A stretch of 42,024 nt of DNA, taken from contig CAMVBX010000004.1 of the NCBI GenBank assembly GCA_947165825.1, forward strand, positions 1 to 42,024, given 5' to 3'. This DNA is from an uncultured Clostridia bacterium (GTDB lineage: Bacteria > Bacillota > Clostridia > Oscillospirales > Oscillospiraceae). Under the pieces are notes generated by a model. It had not been told where the DNA came from. It searched no databases and was given only the letters and a program-made list of their open reading frames with translations. Of the stretch, positions 28,682-37,555 are shown piece by piece. A program made the translations under genes and the position numbers. Numbering within the stretch: position 1 is the stretch's first letter; every line of letters starts with the position of its first letter.

Positions 28682-29239
28682 TCAGGGAATGAGCAGCCGC
28701 TGGATCATGCTCACCAACTCCCGGAGCTGAGGCTCCGGCGAACCGCCGGCGTGGTTCATCGCCAAGAAGCGCACCGGGGCAATGAGCACCGCCGCCAGAT
28801 TCAGGTCGCTGCACCGGCGGATGAGCCCCCTGGCCTGATACCGGTGGAGGAGCTCGAATATGCCGCCGCAGTATTCCTGCTGAGAGACGTAGTCCGCCAG
28901 CGTGGGACAATGGGCGCACTGCTCCACAAAGCTGAAGATCTCCTCATGCTCTGTGGAATAGGCATAGTATCCCCGCACGATGGCCTCAATCAGCTCTGCG
29001 GGCCCCATCTCCGGACGCAGTCTCCGGTTCAGATACGCATAGGACTGGTGGGAATACTCCCGGAAGGCCGCGGAGAGCAGATCTTCCTTGCTGGCATAGT
29101 AGATATAGATGGTGGCCGGGGAAACCCCCGCCTCCCGGGCGATCTTGGAAACGGAAGCGCCGTTGATGCCCTCCCGCAGGATCAGGCGCATCATGGCTTC
29201 CTTGATCCGCTGCTGTTTGTCATAGTCTCTGGTTCTCAT
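28682..29239 (-). CDS. TetR/AcrR-family transcriptional regulator
   Basis: RIKEAMMRLILREGINGASVSKIAREAGVSPATIYIYYASKEDLLSAAFREY. Confidence 0.92.
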   Translation of the reverse strand: MRTRDYDKQQRIKEAMMRLILREGINGASVSKIAREAGVSPATIYIYYASKEDLLSAAFREYSHQSYAYLNRRLRPEMGPAELIEAIVRGYYAYSTEHEEIFSFVEQCAHCPTLADYVSQQEYCGGIFELLHRYQARGLIRRCSDLNLAAVLIAPVRFLAMNHAGGSPEPQLRELVSMIQRLLIP

Positions 29240-29259
29240 ATACCGTCACCTGCGCTTAT

Positions 29260-29281
29260 AATAAACGATCATTCATTTATT
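29260..29281. promoter_or_regulatory. Candidate TetR operator upstream of tetR
   Basis: AATAAACGA-TCAT-TCATTTATT inverted repeat. Confidence 0.6.
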
Positions 29282-29393
29282 GTCAAGGGCATATTTTGCC
29301 TCCCCCTACGGATGGATGCAGCAGCCGGACACCTCCGCAGAACTTTTTTCCAGAAATTGCGTCTTTATGGATGAGGAACCGGGAGAATCCTGT

Positions 29394-29421
29394 TTGAGAG
29401 CGAAAAAACATATGGTATAGT
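29394..29421 (+). promoter_or_regulatory. Candidate sigma-A promoter
   Basis: TTGAGA-N16-TATAGT upstream of 29470. Confidence 0.5.
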
Positions 29422-29469
29422 GATGGAGAGAGCCTATGCCGTGGAGCGTTTGTCGAAGGAGGTTATCGT

Positions 29470-29889
29470 ATGGCAATGCCGGGTCCTGATCCGAATTTCA
29501 TTAAGGAACAACAGCAGGTCATGAGGATGATCGGGTTAAAGCGGGCAAAGAAGGTCAAAACGACCTCTACGAAAAAGCTGCTGCTCATCGTCATCCCGGT
29601 TCTTCTGTTGGCGTTGGTTTTTCTGCTCTATATGGCCGGGGTATTTGAAGAAGGGCGTACCTTCAGCTGGAACGGTGCAATCTACCGCCTGCCCAATGAG
29701 ATCAGCTCGGTGCGGCAGGACAGCAAACCGGAGGGCTTCAAATTCGCCGGATATCTTGATCCCGAAGGGGAAAATGATTCCGCCAACTGGCACCCGAGCG
29801 GCGAGATATATGTCAAAGAGGGCAGCGATCGGGTGGTTTATCTCTATCTGAATACCCCAAAGGGGTATTATAAGGCCAAGAAAAAATAA
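29470..29889 (+). CDS. Hypothetical single-TM protein
   Basis: ORF with upstream promoter and RBS (gaaggagg); one TM helix (LLLIVIPVLLLALVFLLYMAGVF). Confidence 0.7.
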   Translation: MAMPGPDPNFIKEQQQVMRMIGLKRAKKVKTTSTKKLLLIVIPVLLLALVFLLYMAGVFEEGRTFSWNGAIYRLPNEISSVRQDSKPEGFKFAGYLDPEGENDSANWHPSGEIYVKEGSDRVVYLYLNTPKGYYKAKKK

Positions 29890-29961
29890 CCAGACGGCAC
29901 AGGCCATTCAGGAAAAACAGCCTTTCTGTCCTTACGGGCAGGAAATTCGGAAAACTCCTAT

Positions 29962-29989
29962 TTGAAAAGGCCGTCAAGTATGATATAAT
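29962..29989 (+). promoter_or_regulatory. Sigma-A promoter of the nuoEF-like operon
   Basis: TTGAAA-N16-TATAAT. Confidence 0.7.
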
Positions 29990-30034
29990 ACAATTTGCGC
30001 GAGCCAAAATAAACGATTCTTTAAGGAGACGCTA

Positions 30035-30538
30035 ATGTGCGGATGTAAAGAAAAGAAAAGCGATCTGTCCCTGATTTCGGACATTCTGGACGAATACGCC
30101 AAGGTGCCCGGAAGCCTGATCACCATCCTGCAGAAAGCACAGGAAGTCTATGGCTATCTGCCCGTGGACGTGATTTACCACATCGCGGAAGCTACAGGGA
30201 ACTCCCCCGCCAAGGTTCTGGGTGTCGCGACGTTCTATACCCAGTTCAGACTGCAGCCCGTGGGCAAATACCTGATCATGCTCTGCCAGGGCACTGCATG
30301 CCACGTAAACGGTTCCGAGCGCATTCTGGCTGCGATCTCAGAGAATCTCGGGATCAAGAACGGAGAGACCACCGAAGACGGGATGTTCACCCTGTCCAGC
30401 GTTGCATGCCTGGGATGCTGCTCACTCTCCCCCGTCATGATGATCAACGGCGAGACTTACGGCACGCTCACCCCTGACAAAGCGCTTACCATCCTCAAGG
30501 AGCTCCGCGAAAAGGCGGAAAAGGAGGCACAGGCATGA
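30035..30538 (+). CDS. NuoE-like [2Fe-2S] thioredoxin-like subunit (StnC/HydC type)
   Basis: VATFYTQFRLQPVGKYLIMLCQGTACHVNGSERI...SVACLGCCSLSPVMMING. Confidence 0.9.
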   Translation: MCGCKEKKSDLSLISDILDEYAKVPGSLITILQKAQEVYGYLPVDVIYHIAEATGNSPAKVLGVATFYTQFRLQPVGKYLIMLCQGTACHVNGSERILAAISENLGIKNGETTEDGMFTLSSVACLGCCSLSPVMMINGETYGTLTPDKALTILKELREKAEKEAQA

Positions 30539-32295
30539 AGAGAATAGTTGTCGGAGAGGGCAGCTGCGGAATCGCAGCCGGAGCCGCAAAGGTTTTTTCC
30601 GCCCTGGAGCCTCTCGTATCGGGAGATCAGAACATACGTCTCAGCATTACGGGCTGCATCGGCATGTGCTATCTGGAGCCCATAGTCGATCTTTACGAAG
30701 ACGACACCCTAGTCCAGAGGCTCGTGCTCGTCGGCGAGAACGATGCCCCGGCCATCGCCCAGGCTGTAAAATCCGGAGATTTTTCCGGCGTTGAGCACCT
30801 GTTCATCAAAGAGGAAGACAAGGAATTCCTCAGCAAGCAGACGCGCATCGCGCTGCGCAACTGCGGCATCGTGGATCCGACGGATATTCATGATTACGAA
30901 AGGCGCGGCGGCTACGAGGGTCTCAAAAAGGTCCTCACCTCCATGACGCCGGAAGAGGTCATTGAAGTCATCAAGACCTCCGGCCTTGCGGGGCGCGGCG
31001 GCGCAGGCTTCCCCACCTGGTTCAAATGGAACGCGGCCAGAAGCGCCCAGAGCAAGAGCGGTTCCAAGTACCTCATCTGCAACGCGGACGAAGGTGATCC
31101 CGGCGCATTCATGGACCGTGCGGTCATCGAGAGCGATCCGCACAACCTCATCGAAGGCATGATGATCGGCGCCTACGCCATCGGCGCGACGGAAGCCGTC
31201 GTATACGTGCGTGCGGAGTACCCCCTGGCCATCAAGCGGTTGGAGAGCGCCATACAGGAAGCCCGCGCAAACGGCATGCTCGGCAAAAACATCTGCGGAT
31301 CCGATTTCTCCTGCGACATGCGCATCAAGGCCGGCGCCGGCGCCTTCGTCTGCGGCGAGGAGACCGCCCTCATCGCGTCTCTTGAAGGCGAGCGCGGAAT
31401 GCCCAGGCTCAAGCCGCCCTTCCCCGCCCAGGCCGGCTACAATTCCGAGCCCTCCAACATCAACAACGTCGAAACCTTTGCGAACGTGCCCTGGATCCTG
31501 GCAAACGGCGGCGAGAAGTTCGCAGCCATGGGCACCGAGAACAGCAAGGGAACCAAGGTGTTCGCCGTTACCGGTAAGGTAAGAAAAGGCGGCCTGGTGG
31601 AAGTCCCCATGGGCGTGACCTTAAGGGACGTCATCTTCGGCATTGCCGGGGGTATCCGGGACGGCAAACAGTGCAAGGCTGTCCAGCTGGGCGGACCGTC
31701 CGGCGGATGCATCCCCTATGAGCTTTTCGATACCATCATCGATTATAAAGCGCTCACCGCCACCGGCGCCATCATGGGTTCCGGCGGACTGGTCGTCATG
31801 GACGAAAGCACCTGCATGGTGGGCATCGCCAAGTTCTTCCTGGATTTCACGACCAAAGAGTCCTGTGGGAAGTGCGTACCCTGCCGCATCGGCACCAAGA
31901 GGCTGTACGAGATCCTCACCCGAATCGTCGAAGGCAACGGGAAAGAAGGCGACGTGGAGCTTCTCGAAGAGCTCTGCAAAGCCGTTAAGGACAGCTCGCT
32001 GTGCGGACTCGGCCAGACCGCTCCGAACCCCATCCTTACGACCATCCGCTACTTCAGAAACGAGTATGACGCCCACATCCGGGAGAAGAAGTGCCCGGCT
32101 CACGAGTGCGCCGCCCTTCTCCATTACCATATCGACGAAGAAAAGTGCAAGGGCTGCACGCTCTGCGCCCGGAAGTGCCCGGCCAAGGCCATCGACGGCA
32201 TCGCGAAGAAGCCGCACGTCATACGCCAGGATTCCTGCATAAAGTGCGGACAGTGCTACGCGGCATGCCGCTTCGGCGCGGTTACGGTAGAATAA
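30535..32295 (+). CDS. NuoF-like NADH-binding FMN/Fe-S subunit with C-terminal 2x[4Fe-4S] ferredoxin domain
   Basis: GLAGRGGAGFPTWFKW, CNADEGDPGAFMDR, ESCGKCVPCRIGTKR, CKGCTLCARKCPAKAI; ATGA overlap with the NuoE-like gene. Confidence 0.93.
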   Translation: MKRIVVGEGSCGIAAGAAKVFSALEPLVSGDQNIRLSITGCIGMCYLEPIVDLYEDDTLVQRLVLVGENDAPAIAQAVKSGDFSGVEHLFIKEEDKEFLSKQTRIALRNCGIVDPTDIHDYERRGGYEGLKKVLTSMTPEEVIEVIKTSGLAGRGGAGFPTWFKWNAARSAQSKSGSKYLICNADEGDPGAFMDRAVIESDPHNLIEGMMIGAYAIGATEAVVYVRAEYPLAIKRLESAIQEARANGMLGKNICGSDFSCDMRIKAGAGAFVCGEETALIASLEGERGMPRLKPPFPAQAGYNSEPSNINNVETFANVPWILANGGEKFAAMGTENSKGTKVFAVTGKVRKGGLVEVPMGVTLRDVIFGIAGGIRDGKQCKAVQLGGPSGGCIPYELFDTIIDYKALTATGAIMGSGGLVVMDESTCMVGIAKFFLDFTTKESCGKCVPCRIGTKRLYEILTRIVEGNGKEGDVELLEELCKAVKDSSLCGLGQTAPNPILTTIRYFRNEYDAHIREKKCPAHECAALLHYHIDEEKCKGCTLCARKCPAKAIDGIAKKPHVIRQDSCIKCGQCYAACRFGAVTVE

Positions 32296-32308
32296 GGGGG
32301 GCGATGTC

Positions 32309-34348
32309 ATGAATCAGATTACCATTACAATCGACGGGAAAAAGTGCACCGGCCCCGCAGGGGCTACCATACTCAATATCGCCAAGCTCAACGGCATCGA
32401 GATCCCTTCTCTGTGCGCCAACGGGCTGGTAAAGAATTACGGAGCCTGCGGAGTATGCGTGGTGGAGTCCGAGAGTTCCCCCAAGCTGCTGCGCTCCTGC
32501 TCCACGGAAGCTGCGGACGGCACCGTTTATCACACCGACACGGAGCGCGTGAAGAAGGCCAGACGGGTAGCCTTCGAGCTGATCATGTCCGACCACGAAG
32601 GCGACTGCCTGCCGCCCTGCATGCTCAAGTGCCCGGCGAACAGCAACTGCCAGGCCTATATCAAGCAGATCGCTCTGGGCAACAATAAGGAAGCCACCAA
32701 GATCATCAAAGAGACCAACCCCCTGCCCGCAAGCATCGGACGCGTCTGCCCGCACCCCTGCGAAAAGGACTGCCGCAGACAGCATGTGGACGAGTCTCTT
32801 TCCATCGCCTTCCTCAAGTACTTCGCCGCGGATAAGGACCTCTTCTCCGAAGATCGGTACAAGCCCGAAGCGGCGAGCGATACCGGAAAGCGCATCGGCA
32901 TCATCGGCGGCGGCCCCGCCGGCCTTACCGCGGCGTACTTCCTGCGTCTTCAGGGCCACGAAGTCACCATCTTCGACATGATGCCCCACATGGGCGGTAT
33001 GCTTCGCTACGGCATCCCCGAGTACCGCCTGCCCAAGGAAGGCATCCTCCAGAAGGAGATCGACACCATCGAAGAGCTCGGCGTCAAGATGGTCAACAAC
33101 TACAAGATCGGCCGGGATATCAGCTTCGACGACTTCCGCAAGAAGTTCGACGCCGTTGTCATTGCCATCGGTGCCTGGACCTCCAGCAGCATCGGCTGCA
33201 AGGGCGAAGATCTGCCCGGCGTGTACGGGGGCATCGATTTCCTGCGCCGCGTGATCGAAGGCAGCGCACCGGCCATCGGAAAGAACGTCGCCATCGTCGG
33301 CGGCGGCAACACCGCTATGGACGCCTGCAGGACCGCAGTCCGGCTCGGCGCAGAAAACGTCTACGTCATCTACCGCCGCACCGAGGCGGAAATGCCCGCG
33401 GAAAAGGTAGAGATCGAAGAAGCCCGCGAGGAAGGCGTACAGTTCAAGTTCCTCACCAATCCCGCGGAGATCATCGCAGGCGCAGACGGAAAGGTCAAGC
33501 AGATGAAGCTCCAGGTCATGGAGCTGGGCGAGCCCGACGAGAGCGGCAGAAGAAAGCCCGTTCCGGTGGAAGGCAAGTTTGAGATCCTGGAGCTGGATTC
33601 CGTCATTTCCGCTATCGGCCAGCACGTTGACCCAGCCGGCATGAACGGCGTTGAGCTCAACAAGCGCGGCATCATCGCGGCGGATGAAGCCAGCTTCCGC
33701 ACCAACCTGGAAAACGTATTTGCGGTAGGCGACGCCACCAACCGCGGCGCAAGCATCGCCGTCGAAGCCATCGGCGAAGGCCAGAAGGCAGCAAAGGTCA
33801 TCGATTCCTTCCTGCGCGGCAAGGAAGTGCCTTACAGAATGCCTTTCGTCTCCAAGCGCGACCCGAAGGACATTGATTTCTCCCAATGGGAGTCCTACCC
33901 CCGCGCCAAGATGCCGACAAGGGCCGCTGCCGTCCGCAAGGGAGACTTCCTCGAGGTCAACAAGGGCTTCGATCCGGACGATGCCGTGAAGGAAGCCTTC
34001 CGGTGCCTGGAATGCGGCTGCCACGATTACAAGAATTGCGAACTCATCCGCTTCGCTCAGCAGGAGCCGGTCCTCCAGCCCGAGCGCTTCGCCGGAGAAA
34101 AGCACCCGTACTTCACGGAGCAGAAGCTGGTCTGCATCGAGCGGAACCAGGGCAAGTGCATCAGCTGCAACCTGTGCGTACGCATCTGCGATGAAGACGT
34201 CGGAAAGGGCGTCCTCGGTCTTGTGGGCCGCGGCTTTACCACCGTCATCAAGCCGGAGTTCAACAACAAGAAAGTTCTGGAGTTCTGCAAGAGCTGCAAG
34301 AAGTGCGCCGAGAACTGCCCGACAGGCGCGCTGAAGGTTTTAGACTAA
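32309..34348 (+). CDS. GltD/NfnB-type FAD/NAD(P)H oxidoreductase with N-terminal [2Fe-2S] and C-terminal [4Fe-4S] domains (StnA-like)
   Basis: N-terminal 2Fe-2S (CANGLVKNYGACGVCVVE), two Rossmann motifs (IGIIGGGPAGLTAAYFL, VAIVGGGNTAMDACRTA), C-terminal CISCNLCVRICDEDVG and CKSCKKCAENCPTGAL. Confidence 0.9.
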   Translation: MNQITITIDGKKCTGPAGATILNIAKLNGIEIPSLCANGLVKNYGACGVCVVESESSPKLLRSCSTEAADGTVYHTDTERVKKARRVAFELIMSDHEGDCLPPCMLKCPANSNCQAYIKQIALGNNKEATKIIKETNPLPASIGRVCPHPCEKDCRRQHVDESLSIAFLKYFAADKDLFSEDRYKPEAASDTGKRIGIIGGGPAGLTAAYFLRLQGHEVTIFDMMPHMGGMLRYGIPEYRLPKEGILQKEIDTIEELGVKMVNNYKIGRDISFDDFRKKFDAVVIAIGAWTSSSIGCKGEDLPGVYGGIDFLRRVIEGSAPAIGKNVAIVGGGNTAMDACRTAVRLGAENVYVIYRRTEAEMPAEKVEIEEAREEGVQFKFLTNPAEIIAGADGKVKQMKLQVMELGEPDESGRRKPVPVEGKFEILELDSVISAIGQHVDPAGMNGVELNKRGIIAADEASFRTNLENVFAVGDATNRGASIAVEAIGEGQKAAKVIDSFLRGKEVPYRMPFVSKRDPKDIDFSQWESYPRAKMPTRAAAVRKGDFLEVNKGFDPDDAVKEAFRCLECGCHDYKNCELIRFAQQEPVLQPERFAGEKHPYFTEQKLVCIERNQGKCISCNLCVRICDEDVGKGVLGLVGRGFTTVIKPEFNNKKVLEFCKSCKKCAENCPTGALKVLD

Positions 34349-34406
34349 AGCTCCCCGGAGCTTATCGGCACACCCAAATGCGCCGCCGAAGCAGGCGGTG
34401 AGACAA

Positions 34407-34444
34407 AATACCCATAGAGAGCGCGAGCGCTTCCTATGGGTATT
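34407..34444 (+). terminator. Terminator-like hairpin after the oxidoreductase operon
   Basis: AATACCCATAG / CTATGGGTATT, 11-bp perfect stem. Confidence 0.65.
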
Positions 34445-34576
34445 GTATTATAGTCAGAAAAAGGAGATGGGCCGGTGTGCGCGCTTCGGCAGCGGAACGT
34501 TCCTTCTCGCCTTTCGCCGCTTCCGGTCTGACTCTGCTGCGTTGAAAGGATCGATCAGTTTCCCGGGAATACACAC

Positions 34577-34604
34577 CGCCCTCTGCCGTGTCCGGCAGAG
34601 GGCG
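34577..34604. terminator. Hairpin between convergent genes
   Basis: CGCCCTCTGCCG-TGTC-CGGCAGAGGGCG, 12-bp perfect stem. Confidence 0.6.
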
Positions 34605-34619
34605 ATGGATCATTTCGGG

Positions 34620-35132
34620 TCATTCCTTTGGCAGATCGATCCCGTCTACGATGGTATACCCATCCTCCTCCACCCGGGAGAATTCGATCCGCTCCACGCG
34701 GGCGGTGAAGGGAACGAACGCCTCCTCCAGGGCAGCGGCGATGACCTGCAGATCCCCGCAGGGGTTGTGAATCAGGGTGGTATGGGGCTTCCAGTCCGCG
34801 TCGCCGGTCCACCGGTCCAGGCTCCCGCGCCATGCCGCCGCAATCTCTTCATGGAGGGCCAGGAGCACACCGTTCTTCTCCGGCGAGGCAACCAGGATAC
34901 CGGTGGCTGGCAGCGGCTCGATCCGTGCATAGCGGACGGCAAAAGCACGGCGGCCGGAAATCAGTCCCCGGCAGGAGGCAATGAACCGTTCCTCCTCATC
35001 CCCCACATAGGTGGCCAGAGTGATATGACCGTACAGCTCTCCCGTCCGTTCAGTCCGGGCTTCGGCCTTCCGCCGCAGGGCAGCCAGCCGCTCCCTTGCT
35101 CCCGGATCGATCATGGCGATGACGCATAGCAT
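34620..35132 (-). CDS. 2'-5' RNA ligase / 2H phosphoesterase family protein
   Basis: Two HxT-type motifs: YGHITLATY and KPHTTLIHN. Confidence 0.8.
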   Translation of the reverse strand: MLCVIAMIDPGARERLAALRRKAEARTERTGELYGHITLATYVGDEEERFIASCRGLISGRRAFAVRYARIEPLPATGILVASPEKNGVLLALHEEIAAAWRGSLDRWTGDADWKPHTTLIHNPCGDLQVIAAALEEAFVPFTARVERIEFSRVEEDGYTIVDGIDLPKE

Positions 35133-35169
35133 GGTGATTCCTCCCGGCAGACGCGGGACCGCGCCCGGA

Positions 35170-35664
35170 TCAGCCGTTCTCGATCTCTTCGATCAGTGCC
35201 TGATAGACGATATGCAGATTCTCATTCTCCCGGCGCAGATCCCGGACCAAAGTCACGGAGATGGACATCAGCAGCTCCAGCCCGATATGGGGATGCTCCC
35301 GGCAGAAGCGTTGAAAGGCTCCGTAGTCCAGACACAGGGTCCGGCAGTCCGTCTTGGCCCGGATGGTGGCGCTGCGGGTCCCCTTGTCGATAAGCGCCAT
35401 CTCCCCGAAGGAGCAATGATAGCTGTCCAGCAGAGAGGCGGTAACGTACGGTTCCCCGAAGGGAGTGGTCTTCAGCACGTCCACGCTGCCCTCCAGCAGC
35501 AGATACATCTCATCCCCTGTCTCCCCCTCCCGCAGGATCTCCGCGCCGGCGGAAAAGTTCTGCTCCCGCATGACCTCCGCCAGAAGGGTCAGATCCTCAT
35601 CGGAAAGCCTGCTCAGCAGGGGAAAGGTCTTCAGACCCCGGATCATATCCTCATGAGACTGCAT
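35170..35664 (-). CDS. Cyclic-nucleotide-binding domain protein without DNA-binding domain
   Basis: ILREGETGDEMYLLLEGSVDVLK...SFGEMALIDKGTRSATIRAKTDCRTLCLD; ends shortly after the cNMP-binding fold. Confidence 0.88.
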   Translation of the reverse strand: MQSHEDMIRGLKTFPLLSRLSDEDLTLLAEVMREQNFSAGAEILREGETGDEMYLLLEGSVDVLKTTPFGEPYVTASLLDSYHCSFGEMALIDKGTRSATIRAKTDCRTLCLDYGAFQRFCREHPHIGLELLMSISVTLVRDLRRENENLHIVYQALIEEIENG

Positions 35665-35665
35665 G

Positions 35666-36823
35666 TCAAATCTCCTCCGCCAGTACGATCACGCCCATAT
35701 TCCGGCCCAGGACATAGTCGTCCGGTGGGTTGAGCAGCGGATGGTTCAGCTCCGCATCCTTGACCGTTTTCAGTTTCTGGATGACCTCGCCATAGTTGCT
35801 GGATTTCATGGCGTCGGAAAGGATGGAGTGTTTGATGGTCTTCTCCGCCCCCATATTCTCCAGCACCCCCAGGGTCTGGATCCCCTTCTCCTTCTTGCAG
35901 TAGGCCGCCAGCTCCGCATAAGTCCGATTCCGCCATTCCTGCTCCACGGGAAGGATCTGGATGCTGATGCCGTTTCCGTTGTCAAACAGGGCCCGCAGCA
36001 CATTGGCCATACCCGTATAGCTGGTGGCGGTGGAGAGGATATATCGGCTGTATTCCTCGGTGTAAATGACCTCGTCGCAGTTCTGGGCCTCCAGATAGTT
36101 CCGGTATCGCTCCGTCTGCACCAGAGCGCACACATGGCACCGGGGATTCAGCGTCTTGATCATCAGGGTGCAGACAAAGATGCGGGAGTCCACCAGCTCC
36201 GCATCCAGACTTTCATGAGCCTCTCCCAAAACCAGGGCGGTGGAGGCTTTTTTTATGTTGGCATTCGCCAAGGTCTGCTCCTCGGTAAAGTCTCCCCGGA
36301 TGTATTTGATTCCCTTCAGATCCTTATCCATGAGCAGGGTCTGGATTTTCAGTTCGTTTACATTGTTCACGATCACGATATCCTCTGCGGTAAGCCCGGG
36401 GGACTTCCGGAGGATATCCCCGATCAGCGCCCGGATATCGTTCTTCCAGCCAAAGATGATGACGTGATTGGACAACTGCTGCACTTTTTTGATCCTCCTT
36501 GCGGGACTGTTGACATTGGCGTTGATCCTTGAGGAAACGAAGCCGACGATGGTGGACAGAAACAGCATGCTGAAGAAGATGAAGATCATCAGCAGCGCCC
36601 GTCCCTTCCAGGTCTTGGGGACCAGGTCTGTGAATCCTCTGCCCAGAACGATATTGACGTTATTCCACAGAAGAATATCCAGGTAGGTTTTGGATCCGCC
36701 CGGTCCGATCTCCACATACCAGTAGAGGTAGCACAGCGCCGCATACAGCACGATAAAAATCAGGAACGTGCGCAGGGTCGAGCCTTTGGCCCATTTTCGC
36801 AGTTTGGAGAATACTCTCTTCAT
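35666..36823 (-). CDS. Ion-channel-like protein with RCK/NAD-binding domain (CASTOR/POLLUX-like)
   Basis: Two TM helices with a pore-like segment (WNNVNIVLGRGFTDLVPKTWKGRALLMIFIFFSML), then HVIIFGWKNDIRALIGDIL Rossmann region; start at MKRVFSKL. Confidence 0.8.
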   Translation of the reverse strand: MKRVFSKLRKWAKGSTLRTFLIFIVLYAALCYLYWYVEIGPGGSKTYLDILLWNNVNIVLGRGFTDLVPKTWKGRALLMIFIFFSMLFLSTIVGFVSSRINANVNSPARRIKKVQQLSNHVIIFGWKNDIRALIGDILRKSPGLTAEDIVIVNNVNELKIQTLLMDKDLKGIKYIRGDFTEEQTLANANIKKASTALVLGEAHESLDAELVDSRIFVCTLMIKTLNPRCHVCALVQTERYRNYLEAQNCDEVIYTEEYSRYILSTATSYTGMANVLRALFDNGNGISIQILPVEQEWRNRTYAELAAYCKKEKGIQTLGVLENMGAEKTIKHSILSDAMKSSNYGEVIQKLKTVKDAELNHPLLNPPDDYVLGRNMGVIVLAEEI

Positions 36824-36963
36824 GATCGTTTTCCACCGTTGTTTCCATGTTCCGAAGGAACAAGTCTTTGAAGATTTGCGCTTCCATTGTACTTTGCCCC
36901 TGTCCAAATGTCCATGTTTTTTTGAAAGCGATGCACGGCGGCGGTTTTGTCCTTTTCTTTCGC

Positions 36964-36992
36964 TTGCGTTTCCTTGAGAACTGTTGTATAAT
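36964..36992 (+). promoter_or_regulatory. Sigma-A-type promoter of the lipoprotein gene
   Basis: TTGCGT-N17-TATAAT. Confidence 0.55.
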
Positions 36993-37071
36993 GGCTTTGT
37001 ATATTATGCTTTTCGGGAGGATGAACGCCTGCAGCGAATCCCGCCCGACAACGGGAAAGGAAGAAAAGAAC

Positions 37072-37446
37072 ATGAAAAAGGCGATCGCAATCGTTCTGCT
37101 GGCCGTGATGATCCTGGGCCTTCTGGCAGCCTGCGGCGGCGGGAACAGCGGAGACAAGAAGCTCCTTGGCACCTACAAGCTCTACATGCTCGCGGACATG
37201 ACCATTTAGGAGTATGCGGATCTGTTTGAGGTGAGTGTGGAGGAAGCCGAGAAAACCATGACTCTTGAGCTGAAGTCCGGCGGCAAAGCAGTTTTCACCT
37301 CTGACGGCGAGGGCGAAACCGTTGACTGGAAGGTGGAAGGCGAAAAGCTCGTCCTCAGCGCCGAGGGAGAGACCCTGGAAGGCACCATCAAGGACGGGAT
37401 CATCACCCTGGACTTTGACGGCGAGAGCATCCAGCTGAAGAAGTAA
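37072..37446 (+). pseudogene. Lipoprotein gene interrupted by a single in-frame TAG at 37207-37209
   Basis: MKKAIAIVLLAVMILGLLAACGGG lipobox; same frame continues past TAG as EYADLFEVSVEEAEKTMTLELKSGGKAVFTSDGEGETVDWKVEGEKLVLSAEGETLEGTIKDGIITLDFDGESIQLKK. Confidence 0.8.
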
Positions 37447-37463
37447 TCACGGGAACCGCTTAT

Positions 37464-37498
37464 CGGATCCGCAGGCCTGCGTCTGCGGATCCGTTTTT
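37464..37498 (+). terminator. Rho-independent terminator
   Basis: CGGATCCGCAG-GCCTGCGT-CTGCGGATCCG-TTTTT. Confidence 0.9.
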
Positions 37499-37555
37499 CT
37501 GATCGGTTGGATCCGGGAAGCGGAGAAACATGGACGCCGGAAAGGGGATGATCGG

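Noticed and set aside
32282-34105. 607-aa antisense ORF opposite the GltD-like gene
   Set aside because: The sense frame has Rossmann and Fe-S motifs; the antisense frame is a compositional shadow.
34391-34408. CAGGCGGTGAGACAAA resembling the A-end of the E-family before the 34.4 kb terminator
   Set aside because: Needs an insertion and several mismatches, with no second end or duplicated hairpin.
37207-37209. Alternative genetic code or general amber recoding
   Set aside because: All other genes end in normal stops, including one TAG (nfo); only this gene shows an internal TAG.
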